NCBI GenBank assembly: GCA_023402395.1
Contig: JAEYGI010000025.1
Coordinates: forward strand, 1-64,000
Direction of reading: 5' to 3'
Source of the DNA: Bacillota bacterium
GTDB taxonomy: Bacteria; Bacillota; UBA4882; UBA8346
DNA length: 64,000 nucleotides
The notes beneath the pieces are model-generated. The model saw only the letters and a program-made list of their open reading frames with translations. It made no database searches and had not been told where the DNA came from. Below, in pieces: positions 8,638-16,790 of this stretch (the first letter of the stretch is position 1; the number at the start of each line of letters is the position of its first letter). The translations under genes were made by a program, and so were the position numbers.

Positions 8638-9656
8638 TAATACCCCTCCAGCACGCGCCGGAGTTCCAAACCGACGCTGTAGCCGTCGCCCACGCCGTGA
8701 TCGGCCCGGGTGACGTAATATTTCCCGTCAAAGGCGCCCCAGCCGCTAAGCAACACCGTCACCCCGGCCACCAACGCCAAGGTTCCCGCCAGCGTCAGGG
8801 AGACGGTCACTTCATCCCGGTTTTGCTGGCGCAAGCGCTTCTTGGCCAACCGTTCGGCCTCGGCCAGATTCCGCACCGCTTCGTTGACAACCAGGGTTTT
8901 CCCGGTGGCCGGCGCATTCGGCGCGGTGAACGTGTAGCTGATCTGCTCCTTCGCCGACGCCGCGCTGTATTGAACCCGGCAGGCCTTGTAAACGTCCCGC
9001 ACCGAGGAAGTGATCCGGTAGTTCTCCACTAGGCCCGATTTCCGGCCGATGGTCATCACCGGCTTGGTTTGCTCGTATTGGGCTTCGTCGAAGACGGTTA
9101 CCTGGCGATCAGTGATCTTCAGCGCCAGCCCGGCGTCATTGCAGAGTCTCATTAAAAAGTTCAGGTCCGATTCCTCGGTCTGCTCGACCCGGTCGTATTC
9201 CGGATCGTCGGCAGTTTCGTAAAACAGCTTCAGCTTCGCGCCGGAGGCGATGTCGTTGGCAACCACCGACAGCCGCGTTTTTTCCCAGGCGCGCGTTTTG
9301 TCCTGGCCGCGCAAGGCCGTGGAGTTCGGAACCGACACCGCCTTGATGGTGACGATCTCCGGCGGGCCGCTGCTTTCGATCTCATCAATCTCGAAAGTGC
9401 CCAACGGGAGCTGTTCCTCTTTTTCAGCCGCTTTCCAGGAGGTTGCGGTGATCCAGGCCCGGAGCGCGGCCCCTTTCTCGGGCCGCCACGACCCCCGCCA
9501 CAGCCCGGCCCGGTCCTCCAGCGTGACCTGAAGATCGTCCGCCGCGCCACTAGCGTAATCGGTCCATTGGATGCTTTTCAGATAAGGGGCCAGAGCGGCC
9601 GTGATATCGGCATTATTATAGGTCAGTTTCACCCTGGCCCGACGCGCTATGGTCAC
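8637..9656 (-). CDS. Baseplate hub protein gpD-like
   Basis: 339 residues matching the Phage_GPD / late-control D / XkdQ-type hub family: LTYNNADITAALAPYLKSI at the start, the central LNFLMRLCNDAGLALKI and a C-terminal beta domain. Despite the historical P2 name, the family is structural: it forms the trimeric hub between tube and spike. It starts with GTG and overlaps the stop of gpX. Any LysM-type partner role is provided by the preceding gpX gene. Confidence 0.88.
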   Translation of the reverse strand: MTIARRARVKLTYNNADITAALAPYLKSIQWTDYASGAADDLQVTLEDRAGLWRGSWRPEKGAALRAWITATSWKAAEKEEQLPLGTFEIDEIESSGPPEIVTIKAVSVPNSTALRGQDKTRAWEKTRLSVVANDIASGAKLKLFYETADDPEYDRVEQTEESDLNFLMRLCNDAGLALKITDRQVTVFDEAQYEQTKPVMTIGRKSGLVENYRITSSVRDVYKACRVQYSAASAKEQISYTFTAPNAPATGKTLVVNEAVRNLAEAERLAKKRLRQQNRDEVTVSLTLAGTLALVAGVTVLLSGWGAFDGKYYVTRADHGVGDGYSVGLELRRVLEGY

Positions 9657-9868
9657 CCTTCATCCCCTCGCTTCCATGGCGGCAAGCCGTCCAGCGTGGC
9701 CGCGTCCACGTCGGGAATGGTCAGGACGGCGTTGGCCGGAAAAATGAGCGTCTCCCGGTAGGCCGGGTTGGCATCCAAGAGCCGGTCCAGGTATTTTTCG
9801 CTGCCCAATTCGCGCCAGGCGATCAGGTCCCAGGTATCGCCCTGGATGGTCCGGTAGGTACTAGGCAA
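9653..9868 (-). CDS. Tail protein X (LysM-like)
   Basis: 71 residues, starting with TTG after AAAGGAGGG. The sequence YRTIQGDTWDLIAWRELGSE is a LysM-like module as in P2 gpX and XkdP, thought to bind peptidoglycan or join hub and tube. It overlaps the tape measure stop by 8 bases and the gpD start by 4. Confidence 0.88.
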   Translation of the reverse strand: MPSTYRTIQGDTWDLIAWRELGSEKYLDRLLDANPAYRETLIFPANAVLTIPDVDAATLDGLPPWKRGDEG

Positions 9869-12359
9869 AGCTGACCCTCCTTTGCTGGCGACGCCAGGCC
9901 GTCATCCGCCGCTCGAAATCATCCGCCTCCAGGCGGACCACTCGTTGCACTTTTTGCTCCGCGCCAGGATCATTTCCGTTCACGTACACTTTGGGCGAAA
10001 ACACAAAAGTATCCCCGCCGCCGGGTCCGCTGGTTCCACCGGGTCCGGCCCCCAGCATGGTTCCGGCTTGGGTCCACAGCGACCGCGAACGATCGCTGCC
10101 ATCGAGCGGAATCGCCGCCTCCGGGCCATTCTCGGCGAACCAGGCCACGTGGGGCTGGTTGAAAATCCCGCCGGTAGCGTGATTTGGGATCTGGGGTGAT
10201 ATGGTTGGGTCTGGTTCCTTATTCTGGCTTCCGCCAAAAATAGCGGCAATCAGTTTCCCGATATTTTTCAACACTGGTATTTTGCCGGTAAGCAAATCCA
10301 TGAATGCTTGTAATGCTGCCCTTGGATTATTCCAAATCGCTGTAAACGCTGCGCTGATCTGGTTCCAATTTTTGATCAGAAAATATCCGGCTGAGATTAA
10401 AGAAACAATTCCAGCCACGATCAGCCCAATTGGAGTAGCCGCTAGCGCCGCGTTCCACAACCACTGCGCCCCCGTGATCAGTTTGGTGATGATCGCATTC
10501 ATCCTTTGGGCCAAATTCAACTTTTGAAACCAGCCTTGAACTGCAATCAGTGCCGTTTTTCCAGCAGTTAACGTCGTATTTAACAACCACTGCGCGCCCG
10601 TGGCCAGTTTGGTGGAAGCCGTCTGCAGCTTCTGGCCCAATTCGACTTTTTTGGACCAGGCATGGAAATCGGCGAACGGTTTAATCACGGTCCAACCGGC
10701 CCAGGACAATGTTTTTAAAGCTGCTGACGCGCCTAGCACTCCAGCCACCAGTCTCACCAAACCGGTGCTTATTCCCTTATTTTTCTCTCCCAAACTGGTA
10801 AACCAATCCGCCGCGCCCGAAAGCGCCTTGGTCAGACTCTTAATATCCGGCAGCAATAGCGACCCAAAACTAATGGCCATCCGGGTCGTGGCCGCCTTCA
10901 ACCCTTCCAGTTGCCTCGCCGCGGACTGGGATTGGGCGTCAAACTCTTTGAGCATGCTCCCTTGGCCGGCACCGGAGTTCCCCAGCTTGACCAGGCGCAA
11001 AAATTCCCCGTAATCCTCGGTGATTTGGGACAAGCCGGCCAGGTTTTCTCCACCGAAAAGCTCTCCCAAAACATTACCCTGCTTGGCCGCGTCCAATTCC
11101 CCGATCCGGTTGAACAGCGCCGCCATCGTTCCGCCGGCATCTTGCTGCATCCCGGATTGCAATTGCTCCGGAGCGAAACCGACTTCGGAGAGGGCGCTCC
11201 GGAACCCTTGCGATTGCGCGGGCGCGTCCGCGGCCCGGTCCAACAGCGTATTGAGGGACGCTGCGGCGGTTTCGCCGCTGGCGCCCATTTGCAGCAAGGC
11301 GGCGGCCATCCCCGCCAGCGCGCTCCCGGAGAGGGTCGGCACCAAGGCGGCCGCGGCGGCGCCAGTCCGTTGCAAAACGTCGATGATCGCCGCGCCGCTG
11401 GCGCTGGACTGGTCGTCCAGAAAGTTCACCGCGTCTCCCAAGGCTTGTAACTGGGTAATCCCCGGCCCGGTCGTCAGATCAAAGCCCATGGCCGCGCCGA
11501 TTTGGGCAAATTGCCCGACGATCCGGTCGGCCGGCGCGTCAAAGGCCGTTCCCATCGCAATTCCCATCCGGGCGAATTGATCGAGATTCGAAACTCCCTG
11601 GACCCCGAATTTGGCCGCCATGGTGAACGCCTGGGCCATGCTGTCAGGCATGATCATCATGTCCTTGCTGGCCTGCAGCACCCGGCGCTGCGCTTGTTCA
11701 TACACCTTGGCCATCTGCCCGGAGGCGTCCAGAGCGCCCGGAACATATTGGGCCAGGTCAAACATTTCAGTCTCAAAACTCATGGCGATCTTCACCGGAG
11801 CCGCCGCCTTGTTCAACGTCGCTTGCGCTTTGTTCATCGCCATCTTGGATTGATCCCTGGCCTTGGTCACCTTCTCCTGGAGCGCCCGGGCTTTCTCGTA
11901 CCTTGCTTGAATCTGCTCCGCTTTCGCCCGCTTGGCGCTGACTGCCGCCATATCCTTGGATAGCTTCCGTTGGTCGGCGGCGAGCGTGCGGGTGGAAACC
12001 CCGGCGGCGGACAACTGGTCCCGCAGCCCTTGGGCAGCGGCCTTTTGGACCAGCAGATCGGCTTTTAGCTTTTGAACTTCCGCCCGGGCGGCGCTGAATT
12101 GACCCTCCATCTCTTTCGAAGGTTCGCCGGACTGCCCGATTGCCAACGCCAGCCCTTGCGCCCGCGCCTGCGCCTGGGCCAGCTTCTGTTCCATGCCGGT
12201 AATATTGGCATATGTCGCCCGGAATTGATCGATTTTAATCTGGATTTCATTGAGATTTTGCAGTTTTTCATTTAAGGCGTCCATATGGCTGCCGACTAGC
12301 TCGAACGAACTAATATCCGCCCCGATCTTGGCCATAATGGTAAACGCCATCTCTACCAT
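9861..12359 (-). CDS. Tail tape measure protein
   Basis: 832 residues, the longest gene of the module. The N-terminal 190 residues are coiled coil rich in A, K and Q. A TP901-type core (MIMPDSMAQAFTMAAKFGVQ) follows, then hydrophobic segments around residues 505-690 that may insert in the target membrane, and the common C-terminal signature WFAENGPEAAIPLDG. It sets tail length and is probably ejected on firing. Start could be 12359 or 12350 (MAFTIMAK); neither has a strong ribosome site, which fits coupling with the frameshifted chaperone ending 15 bases upstream. Confidence 0.92.
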   Translation of the reverse strand: MVEMAFTIMAKIGADISSFELVGSHMDALNEKLQNLNEIQIKIDQFRATYANITGMEQKLAQAQARAQGLALAIGQSGEPSKEMEGQFSAARAEVQKLKADLLVQKAAAQGLRDQLSAAGVSTRTLAADQRKLSKDMAAVSAKRAKAEQIQARYEKARALQEKVTKARDQSKMAMNKAQATLNKAAAPVKIAMSFETEMFDLAQYVPGALDASGQMAKVYEQAQRRVLQASKDMMIMPDSMAQAFTMAAKFGVQGVSNLDQFARMGIAMGTAFDAPADRIVGQFAQIGAAMGFDLTTGPGITQLQALGDAVNFLDDQSSASGAAIIDVLQRTGAAAAALVPTLSGSALAGMAAALLQMGASGETAAASLNTLLDRAADAPAQSQGFRSALSEVGFAPEQLQSGMQQDAGGTMAALFNRIGELDAAKQGNVLGELFGGENLAGLSQITEDYGEFLRLVKLGNSGAGQGSMLKEFDAQSQSAARQLEGLKAATTRMAISFGSLLLPDIKSLTKALSGAADWFTSLGEKNKGISTGLVRLVAGVLGASAALKTLSWAGWTVIKPFADFHAWSKKVELGQKLQTASTKLATGAQWLLNTTLTAGKTALIAVQGWFQKLNLAQRMNAIITKLITGAQWLWNAALAATPIGLIVAGIVSLISAGYFLIKNWNQISAAFTAIWNNPRAALQAFMDLLTGKIPVLKNIGKLIAAIFGGSQNKEPDPTISPQIPNHATGGIFNQPHVAWFAENGPEAAIPLDGSDRSRSLWTQAGTMLGAGPGGTSGPGGGDTFVFSPKVYVNGNDPGAEQKVQRVVRLEADDFERRMTAWRRQQRRVSFA

Positions 12360-12374
12360 GCTCGCTATGTTGGT

Positions 12375-12871
12375 TCACCGCCTTCTTCCGTTCCGGTTAT
12401 GCGCCGCGACGGACTCCTCAACCCATTCCGCCAGCTCCTCCAGCGGCAGCTCCAGCCAGTACGGCACCGGAGTATAAAGCTCCGCCGCCAGGCCGGCCGC
12501 CACCCGCCGCAGCAGTTTCCCGGGTTTGGACCCCAGTCCTATTCCAGCAAAAAATTTTGCACCGCCATGGTGACCGCGCTGAATTCCTTCATCGGCAGGG
12601 CCATGATCAATTCCACCGGCAGCTTGGACGCTTTGGCGGCAATCACCGCCTGATAATATTTGGACGCTTCCAGTACCGCGGTCCGGTCGCCCATGATCCT
12701 GGCTTCCCGCTCGGCGTTGATAGCGTCGTTGCCGGTCAGCGCCTCGAAGTTCAAGTCGATTTTAAAATATTCCCGGCCGTCATGGACCACGCTTTTCTTA
12801 AAAGGAACCTCTACCCGAAGCCCGCCCCCGCTCTCGGCCGTGACGTCCTGGGTCTGAATCTCGTTTTCCAT
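12375..12871 (-). CDS. Tail assembly chaperone, long form made by -1 frameshift (gpE+E')
   Basis: Joined product of the 110-residue ORF and a second open frame. The zero-frame codons CAA AAT TTT at 12559-12551 contain the canonical slippery heptamer AAATTTT (12557-12551). After a -1 slip the frame stays open for about 58 codons to a TGA at 12377-12375, and encodes a typical E'/T-type helix ending YWLELPLEELAEWVEESV. Small GC hairpins lie just downstream of the slip site. The long form should bind the tape measure protein and tube monomers, as in P2 E+E' and lambda G-T. The ratio of the two forms cannot be read from sequence. Confidence 0.8.
12539..12871 (-). CDS. Tail assembly chaperone, short form (gpE-like)
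   Basis: 110 residues beginning MENEIQTQDVTAESG, with AAGGAGG upstream. The segment KIDLNFEALTGNDAINAERE is typical of Phage_TAC / gpE proteins of contractile phages. It is the zero-frame product, ending QNFLLE directly after the slippery site, and coats the tape measure before tube assembly. Confidence 0.85.
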   Translation of the reverse strand: MENEIQTQDVTAESGGGLRVEVPFKKSVVHDGREYFKIDLNFEALTGNDAINAEREARIMGDRTAVLEASKYYQAVIAAKASKLPVELIMALPMKEFSAVTMAVQNFLLE

Positions 12872-13243
12872 TGTTGAAATTGCCTCCTTATGTGATTTCT
12901 TTCATTTAGAACTTAATCATCGCCCGCTGAACGCAGCTGGCCTAAAACCATACCCCTCCCTCATTCCCTCCCCGATGTTGTCATTTTTGCGGGTTTGTTC
13001 AACGGGGAGGGATGAATCGCTTGAAACTCGGATCCATTCCGCTGATGTGCTTGGAAGCATTCTTTATTCCAGAAAGGCTTTCCGGCTTCATCCATTCCAC
13101 TGACTTAGAATGGACAACCGTTTCCAACGAATCGCCCCTCCCGCCGAAATCTCCCACGAAAATCGCAGCGTCGGGGAGGGGACGGGGGAGAGGTCCGAAA
13201 CGAAAAGCGCCGCGTCAAACTGCGGCGGCGCCTTCCGTTTCGG
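12872..13243 (-). repeat. Gap inside the tail operon holding a chromosomal repeat element
   Basis: About 370 bases without a credible gene between tube and chaperone genes, a place where phage operons are usually tight. Around 12955-13200 it carries CTCCCCG/CGGGGAGGG-type inverted sequence and GGGATGAATCGCTTGAAACT. These resemble the units at 45391-45590 and 45605-45810. It looks like a degenerate copy of a genomic intergenic repeat inserted in the operon. Confidence 0.55.
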
Positions 13244-13774
13244 TTAGTTCGCCAATCCCAGGGCGGAGCGCACCTGGGCCAGATAGTCCACACCTTCAAT
13301 GACGCAAAGATAGTTGTATTTATCGATCTCCACCAACGTTTCGCCGTCCAGATCGATTTTGAGATAAATCACCTCAAACTCATTGGAGGCGTCCGAGGTG
13401 GCGCCCACATCCATCTTCCCGGGATCGGTCTTTTTGGGAATGGACCGTACTTTGACCTTGAGCGGCGTGACCAGATACTCGCCGGTGGCGGCCTCATATT
13501 TCTGAATGGCGCCGCGCAGATCCAGCTCGTGGGCCTTGGGCGCGCCCAAGCGCAAAATGGGTTTGGTCACCGCGCGCCAATTGAGGGTCATGGTCATGCT
13601 CCCGAAATGGCCCAGCGCCGGGCTGTCGATCTCGCCGGCAATCCCCGCGCCCTTGACCGTCTCGGTCATATATTCGAGGCTCGGTAGCTGAACGTCGGAA
13701 ACGCCTAACAGATCGGTGCCGTTTTCATAGACCCGGAAATTGATCAGTTTTTCCGGAATGGAATTAATACTCAA
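13244..13774 (-). CDS. Major tail tube protein (P2 FII-like)
   Basis: 176 residues of the Phage_tube / FII family: MSINSIPEKLINFRVYENGT at the start, the EIDSPALGHFGSMTMTLNWR core and LKVKVRSIPKKTDPG. It forms the rigid inner tube inside the contractile sheath. It starts with TTG behind AAAGGGTGAG and lies 16 bases after the sheath gene, the P2 FI-FII order. Confidence 0.92.
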   Translation of the reverse strand: MSINSIPEKLINFRVYENGTDLLGVSDVQLPSLEYMTETVKGAGIAGEIDSPALGHFGSMTMTLNWRAVTKPILRLGAPKAHELDLRGAIQKYEAATGEYLVTPLKVKVRSIPKKTDPGKMDVGATSDASNEFEVIYLKIDLDGETLVEIDKYNYLCVIEGVDYLAQVRSALGLAN

Positions 13775-13790
13775 TTTCGCTCACCCTTTC

Positions 13791-15239
13791 TTAAAACAGC
13801 GTCGCTAAATATTCAGGATCGTATTCCATAATAAAATCAATCTCCCGGGCCGGGCCGGGCGGCGTGATATACACGTGGAACTTGAGGATCCCGTCCATCA
13901 AATCGGTGGTCGGGTTCTCCGCGTCCAGCACTTCCACGCGGCCGCCGAGAATGAACTCCCGCGCCGCCAAACCGTTCAGCCAAATGTTGGCGCTGTCCAC
14001 CACCGTATTCACCAGCCGCCGGTTTAAGGGGTTATCAATCTTCGACCAGAAGGTGGTGACCAGGGTATTGCCGATCCAATCGAACATCCGGCGGATCGGG
14101 ATAAACGCATCTTTGGGATCGGAAACCGCCGGATAGGCGCCGGTCCGGTTGCCCCAGGCTTTCCAGCCTCCGATGAAGTTCAGCGCGGTGACCACACCCT
14201 GGCCGTTCAGATAGGCCGCCTGATCCGGGCCCAGGGAAACTTCGGTTCCGTCGGCCAGCACCGCGGCGTTCGCCTGCAAGCTCTTATTGGACGGCGAAAC
14301 GCAGGGAACATCGTCATTGCCGGCGTCGGTCCGGCCGATGACGCCCGCCAGTTGGGTGCTCAGGTGAAAGGTCTCGTCGCCCAGCCGCACTTGCGGCCAG
14401 CAAACCACCTGGCGCTCCGACACATAGTTGTTGTCGTTCTTCCAGGCGGCCGCCGCCGTGTATTGGCTGACCTCCGCCGTGGGAATATCGGTCAGGGCGA
14501 TGCATTTGAAATGGCTGTTGATGTTGCCGGCCTTGGCGGTCATCACCGCCGCCACCGCCGGATCCCCGGAAAATCCCGGCGCCAGAATCAGCCCGGGAAC
14601 CAGCCTAAACAGCGGGAACACCTTATTGACCAGTTCCAGCCCTTCATAGGCGCCGCTGGCCGCGTCCACGCCGCCGATGATATCGTCCGCATCCACCGCT
14701 TCCGGATTTAGCTTGCTGTACCCGATGAACAGCGACGTTTGCGCGATGGGAATCGCTCCGGCGGCCAGCCGGGTGAACACCACCAGCCCGTCGTCATTGA
14801 ACGCGGCCGTGTAATCGGTATCCTTGACCAGCGCCTGGCCCGCGGATTCCAGCTTTACAGTCAGGGTATCCAAGAGAATCCCCTCGTCCGCCAAAGTGGC
14901 TTTGCCATCCGTAATCGCTACCGTCTGCGGTTCAACCACGGTTTGGTGCGCCGCCGGATCCAGCACGTTCACCAAAACCACCGGGGCCACGGCGAACAAC
15001 GCGAAATGGGACTTAAGAAATTCGCATAACGTGTAATGCTTCCAATCCGGGCTATAGCCGAACGCTTGAACCGCTTCGGCGTAGGTGTAGCAGAGAACCG
15101 GCTTGTTCACGTTCTCCGGATGCTGCGCCAGATGCAACGGGGCGGTTCCGAAAACCACCGGCAGTCCGGCGCTGGCTTGGACCGGCGGAACCAGCGAGGT
15201 CGGTACCTCGGAGATATAGATCCCGTGTTTATAGCTCAT
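13791..15239 (-). CDS. Contractile tail sheath protein (P2 FI-like)
   Basis: 482 residues. MSYKHGIYISEVPTSLVPPV is the classic sheath N-terminus. The C-terminal domain (NRTGAYPAVSDPKDAFIPIR, then RRMFDWIGNTLVTTFW) is the conserved polymerising part of the Phage_sheath_1 family. It defines the particle as contractile. GGGAGG precedes the ATG, and the upstream small gene overlaps by one base. Confidence 0.95.
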   Translation of the reverse strand: MSYKHGIYISEVPTSLVPPVQASAGLPVVFGTAPLHLAQHPENVNKPVLCYTYAEAVQAFGYSPDWKHYTLCEFLKSHFALFAVAPVVLVNVLDPAAHQTVVEPQTVAITDGKATLADEGILLDTLTVKLESAGQALVKDTDYTAAFNDDGLVVFTRLAAGAIPIAQTSLFIGYSKLNPEAVDADDIIGGVDAASGAYEGLELVNKVFPLFRLVPGLILAPGFSGDPAVAAVMTAKAGNINSHFKCIALTDIPTAEVSQYTAAAAWKNDNNYVSERQVVCWPQVRLGDETFHLSTQLAGVIGRTDAGNDDVPCVSPSNKSLQANAAVLADGTEVSLGPDQAAYLNGQGVVTALNFIGGWKAWGNRTGAYPAVSDPKDAFIPIRRMFDWIGNTLVTTFWSKIDNPLNRRLVNTVVDSANIWLNGLAAREFILGGRVEVLDAENPTTDLMDGILKFHVYITPPGPAREIDFIMEYDPEYLATLF

Positions 15240-15535
15240 TAATTAGAGCCTCCCTTTTGAATGAATTGCACAACGCTTTGCCACCGAAGATTCTCCGGCG
15301 TGCCTTTGCTGGCAATGGCCCCTTCGGTCCGGGCCAAATCCGCCACCGGCACGAACAGCGCCTTCACCGCCGGGCATTGGGAAAACAACCCGTCCAAATG
15401 GGCCGGCAGGCCGCCCTTGTATACGGTATAGCGCGGCAGGCTGCCGCCGGGAATGTTCGGCCCGCAATAAATAAACCGCTCCGGCCGGGCCGGAACCGCG
15501 GGCTGTTTTTCCTTTTTACTTGAATTCGTCGCCAT
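15239..15535 (-). CDS. Conserved small phage tail-module protein (98 aa)
   Basis: 98 residues from MATNSSKKEKQPAVP; GGAGG precedes the ATG at 15535. A lysine/proline-rich N-terminus precedes a compact domain (RFIYCGPNIPGGSLPRYTVY). Proteins of this size sit just upstream of the sheath gene in many P2-like tail modules of Firmicutes, but I do not know a function. It overlaps the preceding gene by 20 bases. Confidence 0.65.
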   Translation of the reverse strand: MATNSSKKEKQPAVPARPERFIYCGPNIPGGSLPRYTVYKGGLPAHLDGLFSQCPAVKALFVPVADLARTEGAIASKGTPENLRWQSVVQFIQKGGSN

Positions 15536-15965
15536 AATTAACCTCCTCCATTGGCTGCGGTATCGTCCAATTGGTCGTAATCCAACAAACTGCTTCCGGG
15601 TAGGGCTGCGTCTCAAGGTCCGGGCTGGCGGTTTTCACTGGCAATTCCAGCCGGAATCTCCGGGAAACGGCCGGCTTTTGCAACAGCCCCCGGCGGATCC
15701 GTTCCGCCAGGTTCCAGCAATCCCGCCACCCGCCGCCGTCCCCGGCGCTGGCCCCGATCAACACCGCGATGGTCGCGGTCGTTCCTCCGCTATCGTCCTG
15801 AACCCCGATCAGGCGGGGCATAACGTAGAGAAACTCTGATTGATCGCCGGTATCCGCCAGGAATCCCGGCAAAACCCTGAGCTCCGTTCCGGCCTCCAGC
15901 CGGAAGTCTTTCAGCAGCGCCGCGATTTCGGCGCAAAGATCGTCCAATAATAGCAGTGGCGTCAC
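15516..15965 (-). CDS. Tail terminator / completion-like protein of the contractile module
   Basis: 149 residues starting with GTG (MTPLLLLDDLCAEIAALLKD). Size and position upstream of the sheath correspond to tail terminator or completion proteins (P2 gpR- or Mu gp37-like). These cap the sheath and tube at the head-proximal end. In a headless tailocin the cap is still required. Family assignment is by context. Confidence 0.5.
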   Translation of the reverse strand: MTPLLLLDDLCAEIAALLKDFRLEAGTELRVLPGFLADTGDQSEFLYVMPRLIGVQDDSGGTTATIAVLIGASAGDGGGWRDCWNLAERIRRGLLQKPAVSRRFRLELPVKTASPDLETQPYPEAVCWITTNWTIPQPMEEVNYGDEFK

Positions 15966-15983
15966 TGGTCCGCTACGCCCCCT

Positions 15984-16106
15984 TTAATATCCGCGCGCTC
16001 TTTTGATCCAGCGGCGCCAGCGCCGGCCGGACGGGAACGCGAGTTGAATAAATGCCGGTAGAACCAGAAAAACCGATAAAACAATAAGAACCCCATGCTC
16101 TTTCAT
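15984..16106 (-). CDS. 40-residue membrane peptide, truncated paralogue of the transglycosylase N-terminus
   Basis: ORF MKEHGVLIVLSVFLVLPAFI followed by an arginine/tryptophan-rich tail (RRWRRWIKRARGY). The DNA from the ribosome site (GGAGGTGAGGTGAT) through about 25 codons aligns with the start of the transglycosylase gene at 2434, then diverges. It therefore looks like the duplicated leader and anchor of that gene without its enzyme domain. It could also act as a small holin-like or antimicrobial-like membrane peptide. An overlapping frame from 16110 is less likely, since it loses the hydrophobic similarity. Confidence 0.5.
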   Translation of the reverse strand: MKEHGVLIVLSVFLVLPAFIQLAFPSGRRWRRWIKRARGY

Positions 16107-16415
16107 CCATCACCTCACCTCCGAAAGATAAACCGTTGAAAATTGAGTCAAACAACCTTCCCTTTGGCCCTCCCGTCCGGGCGGGAGGGCTGAAAGAAGG
16201 CCGATCCGGGCCAGATTGCCGAGGGCAATCCGGCCTATAGGCGACGGCCGTTCCGGGACGGATGGGGCGACAACGGTAAGTCCGTTATCCCCGTTATCCA
16301 TCCGGGAACCAACCGCCGCATAATAAAACCCGTTCCCGGTCGCTGGCCTCTCTCTACTCTTTAGCGGCGGGGACCCAAGCCGGGGGCGGGTTGGAATCGC
16401 ATCATAAATGGGCGA

Positions 16416-16445
16416 CAAAAAACCGCCCGGGAAGCGAGCGGTTTC
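16416..16445 (-). terminator. Intrinsic terminator in the late leader of the contractile module
   Basis: On the minus strand AAACCGC pairs with GCGGTTT, followed by a T run. It lies between late promoter copy 2 and the first gene of the module and matches the terminator at 2536-2565 in position. Read-through would need antitermination or be partial. Confidence 0.7.
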
Positions 16446-16469
16446 AAGATATTAAACGATAACTGATTT

Positions 16470-16617
16470 GAAAAGCGGAACGCCGCCTCTGGCCGGAGGC
16501 GGCGTTCCATTACAAAGGAGTAATTGTACCAATCACAATCTCATGCTAAAATTATATCACGGTTTCCCGGGTCTGGCGTATCAAAATCGTATCAAATTTG
16601 GCACGGCTGTTACTTTA
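16470..16617. repeat. Direct repeat copy A flanking the AT-rich cassette (contains late promoter copy 2)
   Basis: About 148 bases nearly identical to 18374-18520: GC hairpin GGAACGCCGCCTC/GAGGCGGCGTTCC at 16477-16508, then TACAAAGGAGTAA, the -10 and the tandem boxes, ending near GTTACTT. Same orientation as copy B. A weaker relative is at 2580-2705. Confidence 0.85.
16551..16597 (-). promoter_or_regulatory. Late promoter copy 2 (contractile tail module)
   Basis: Minus-strand -10 TATAAT at 16556-16551, with boxes TTTTGATACG (16586-16577) and ATTTGATACG (16597-16588) spaced exactly 11 bases apart, about one helical turn. The first box ends 20 bases upstream of the -10, as in the other copies. 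Confidence 0.8.
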
Positions 16618-16790
16618 ATGCAAAGAAGCTTCGCTTATAGTGAAAAATCTTTGCTCAAATTCAAAAATACTATCAGATAAAAATAAAGTTGAATTTAAAT
16701 TGGAAAAATTTTTACTTATACAAGGAAAAATAAAGGTAATCTAGAACTCCTAAATTAACTAGGTTTATTTTATTTAGAAGGTGATCGCAG

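Noticed and set aside
16110..16155. 60-residue ORF 15973-16155 starting upstream of the 40-residue peptide
   Set aside because: Its frame differs from that of the homologous transglycosylase start and gives no hydrophobic segment; the 16106 frame is preferred.
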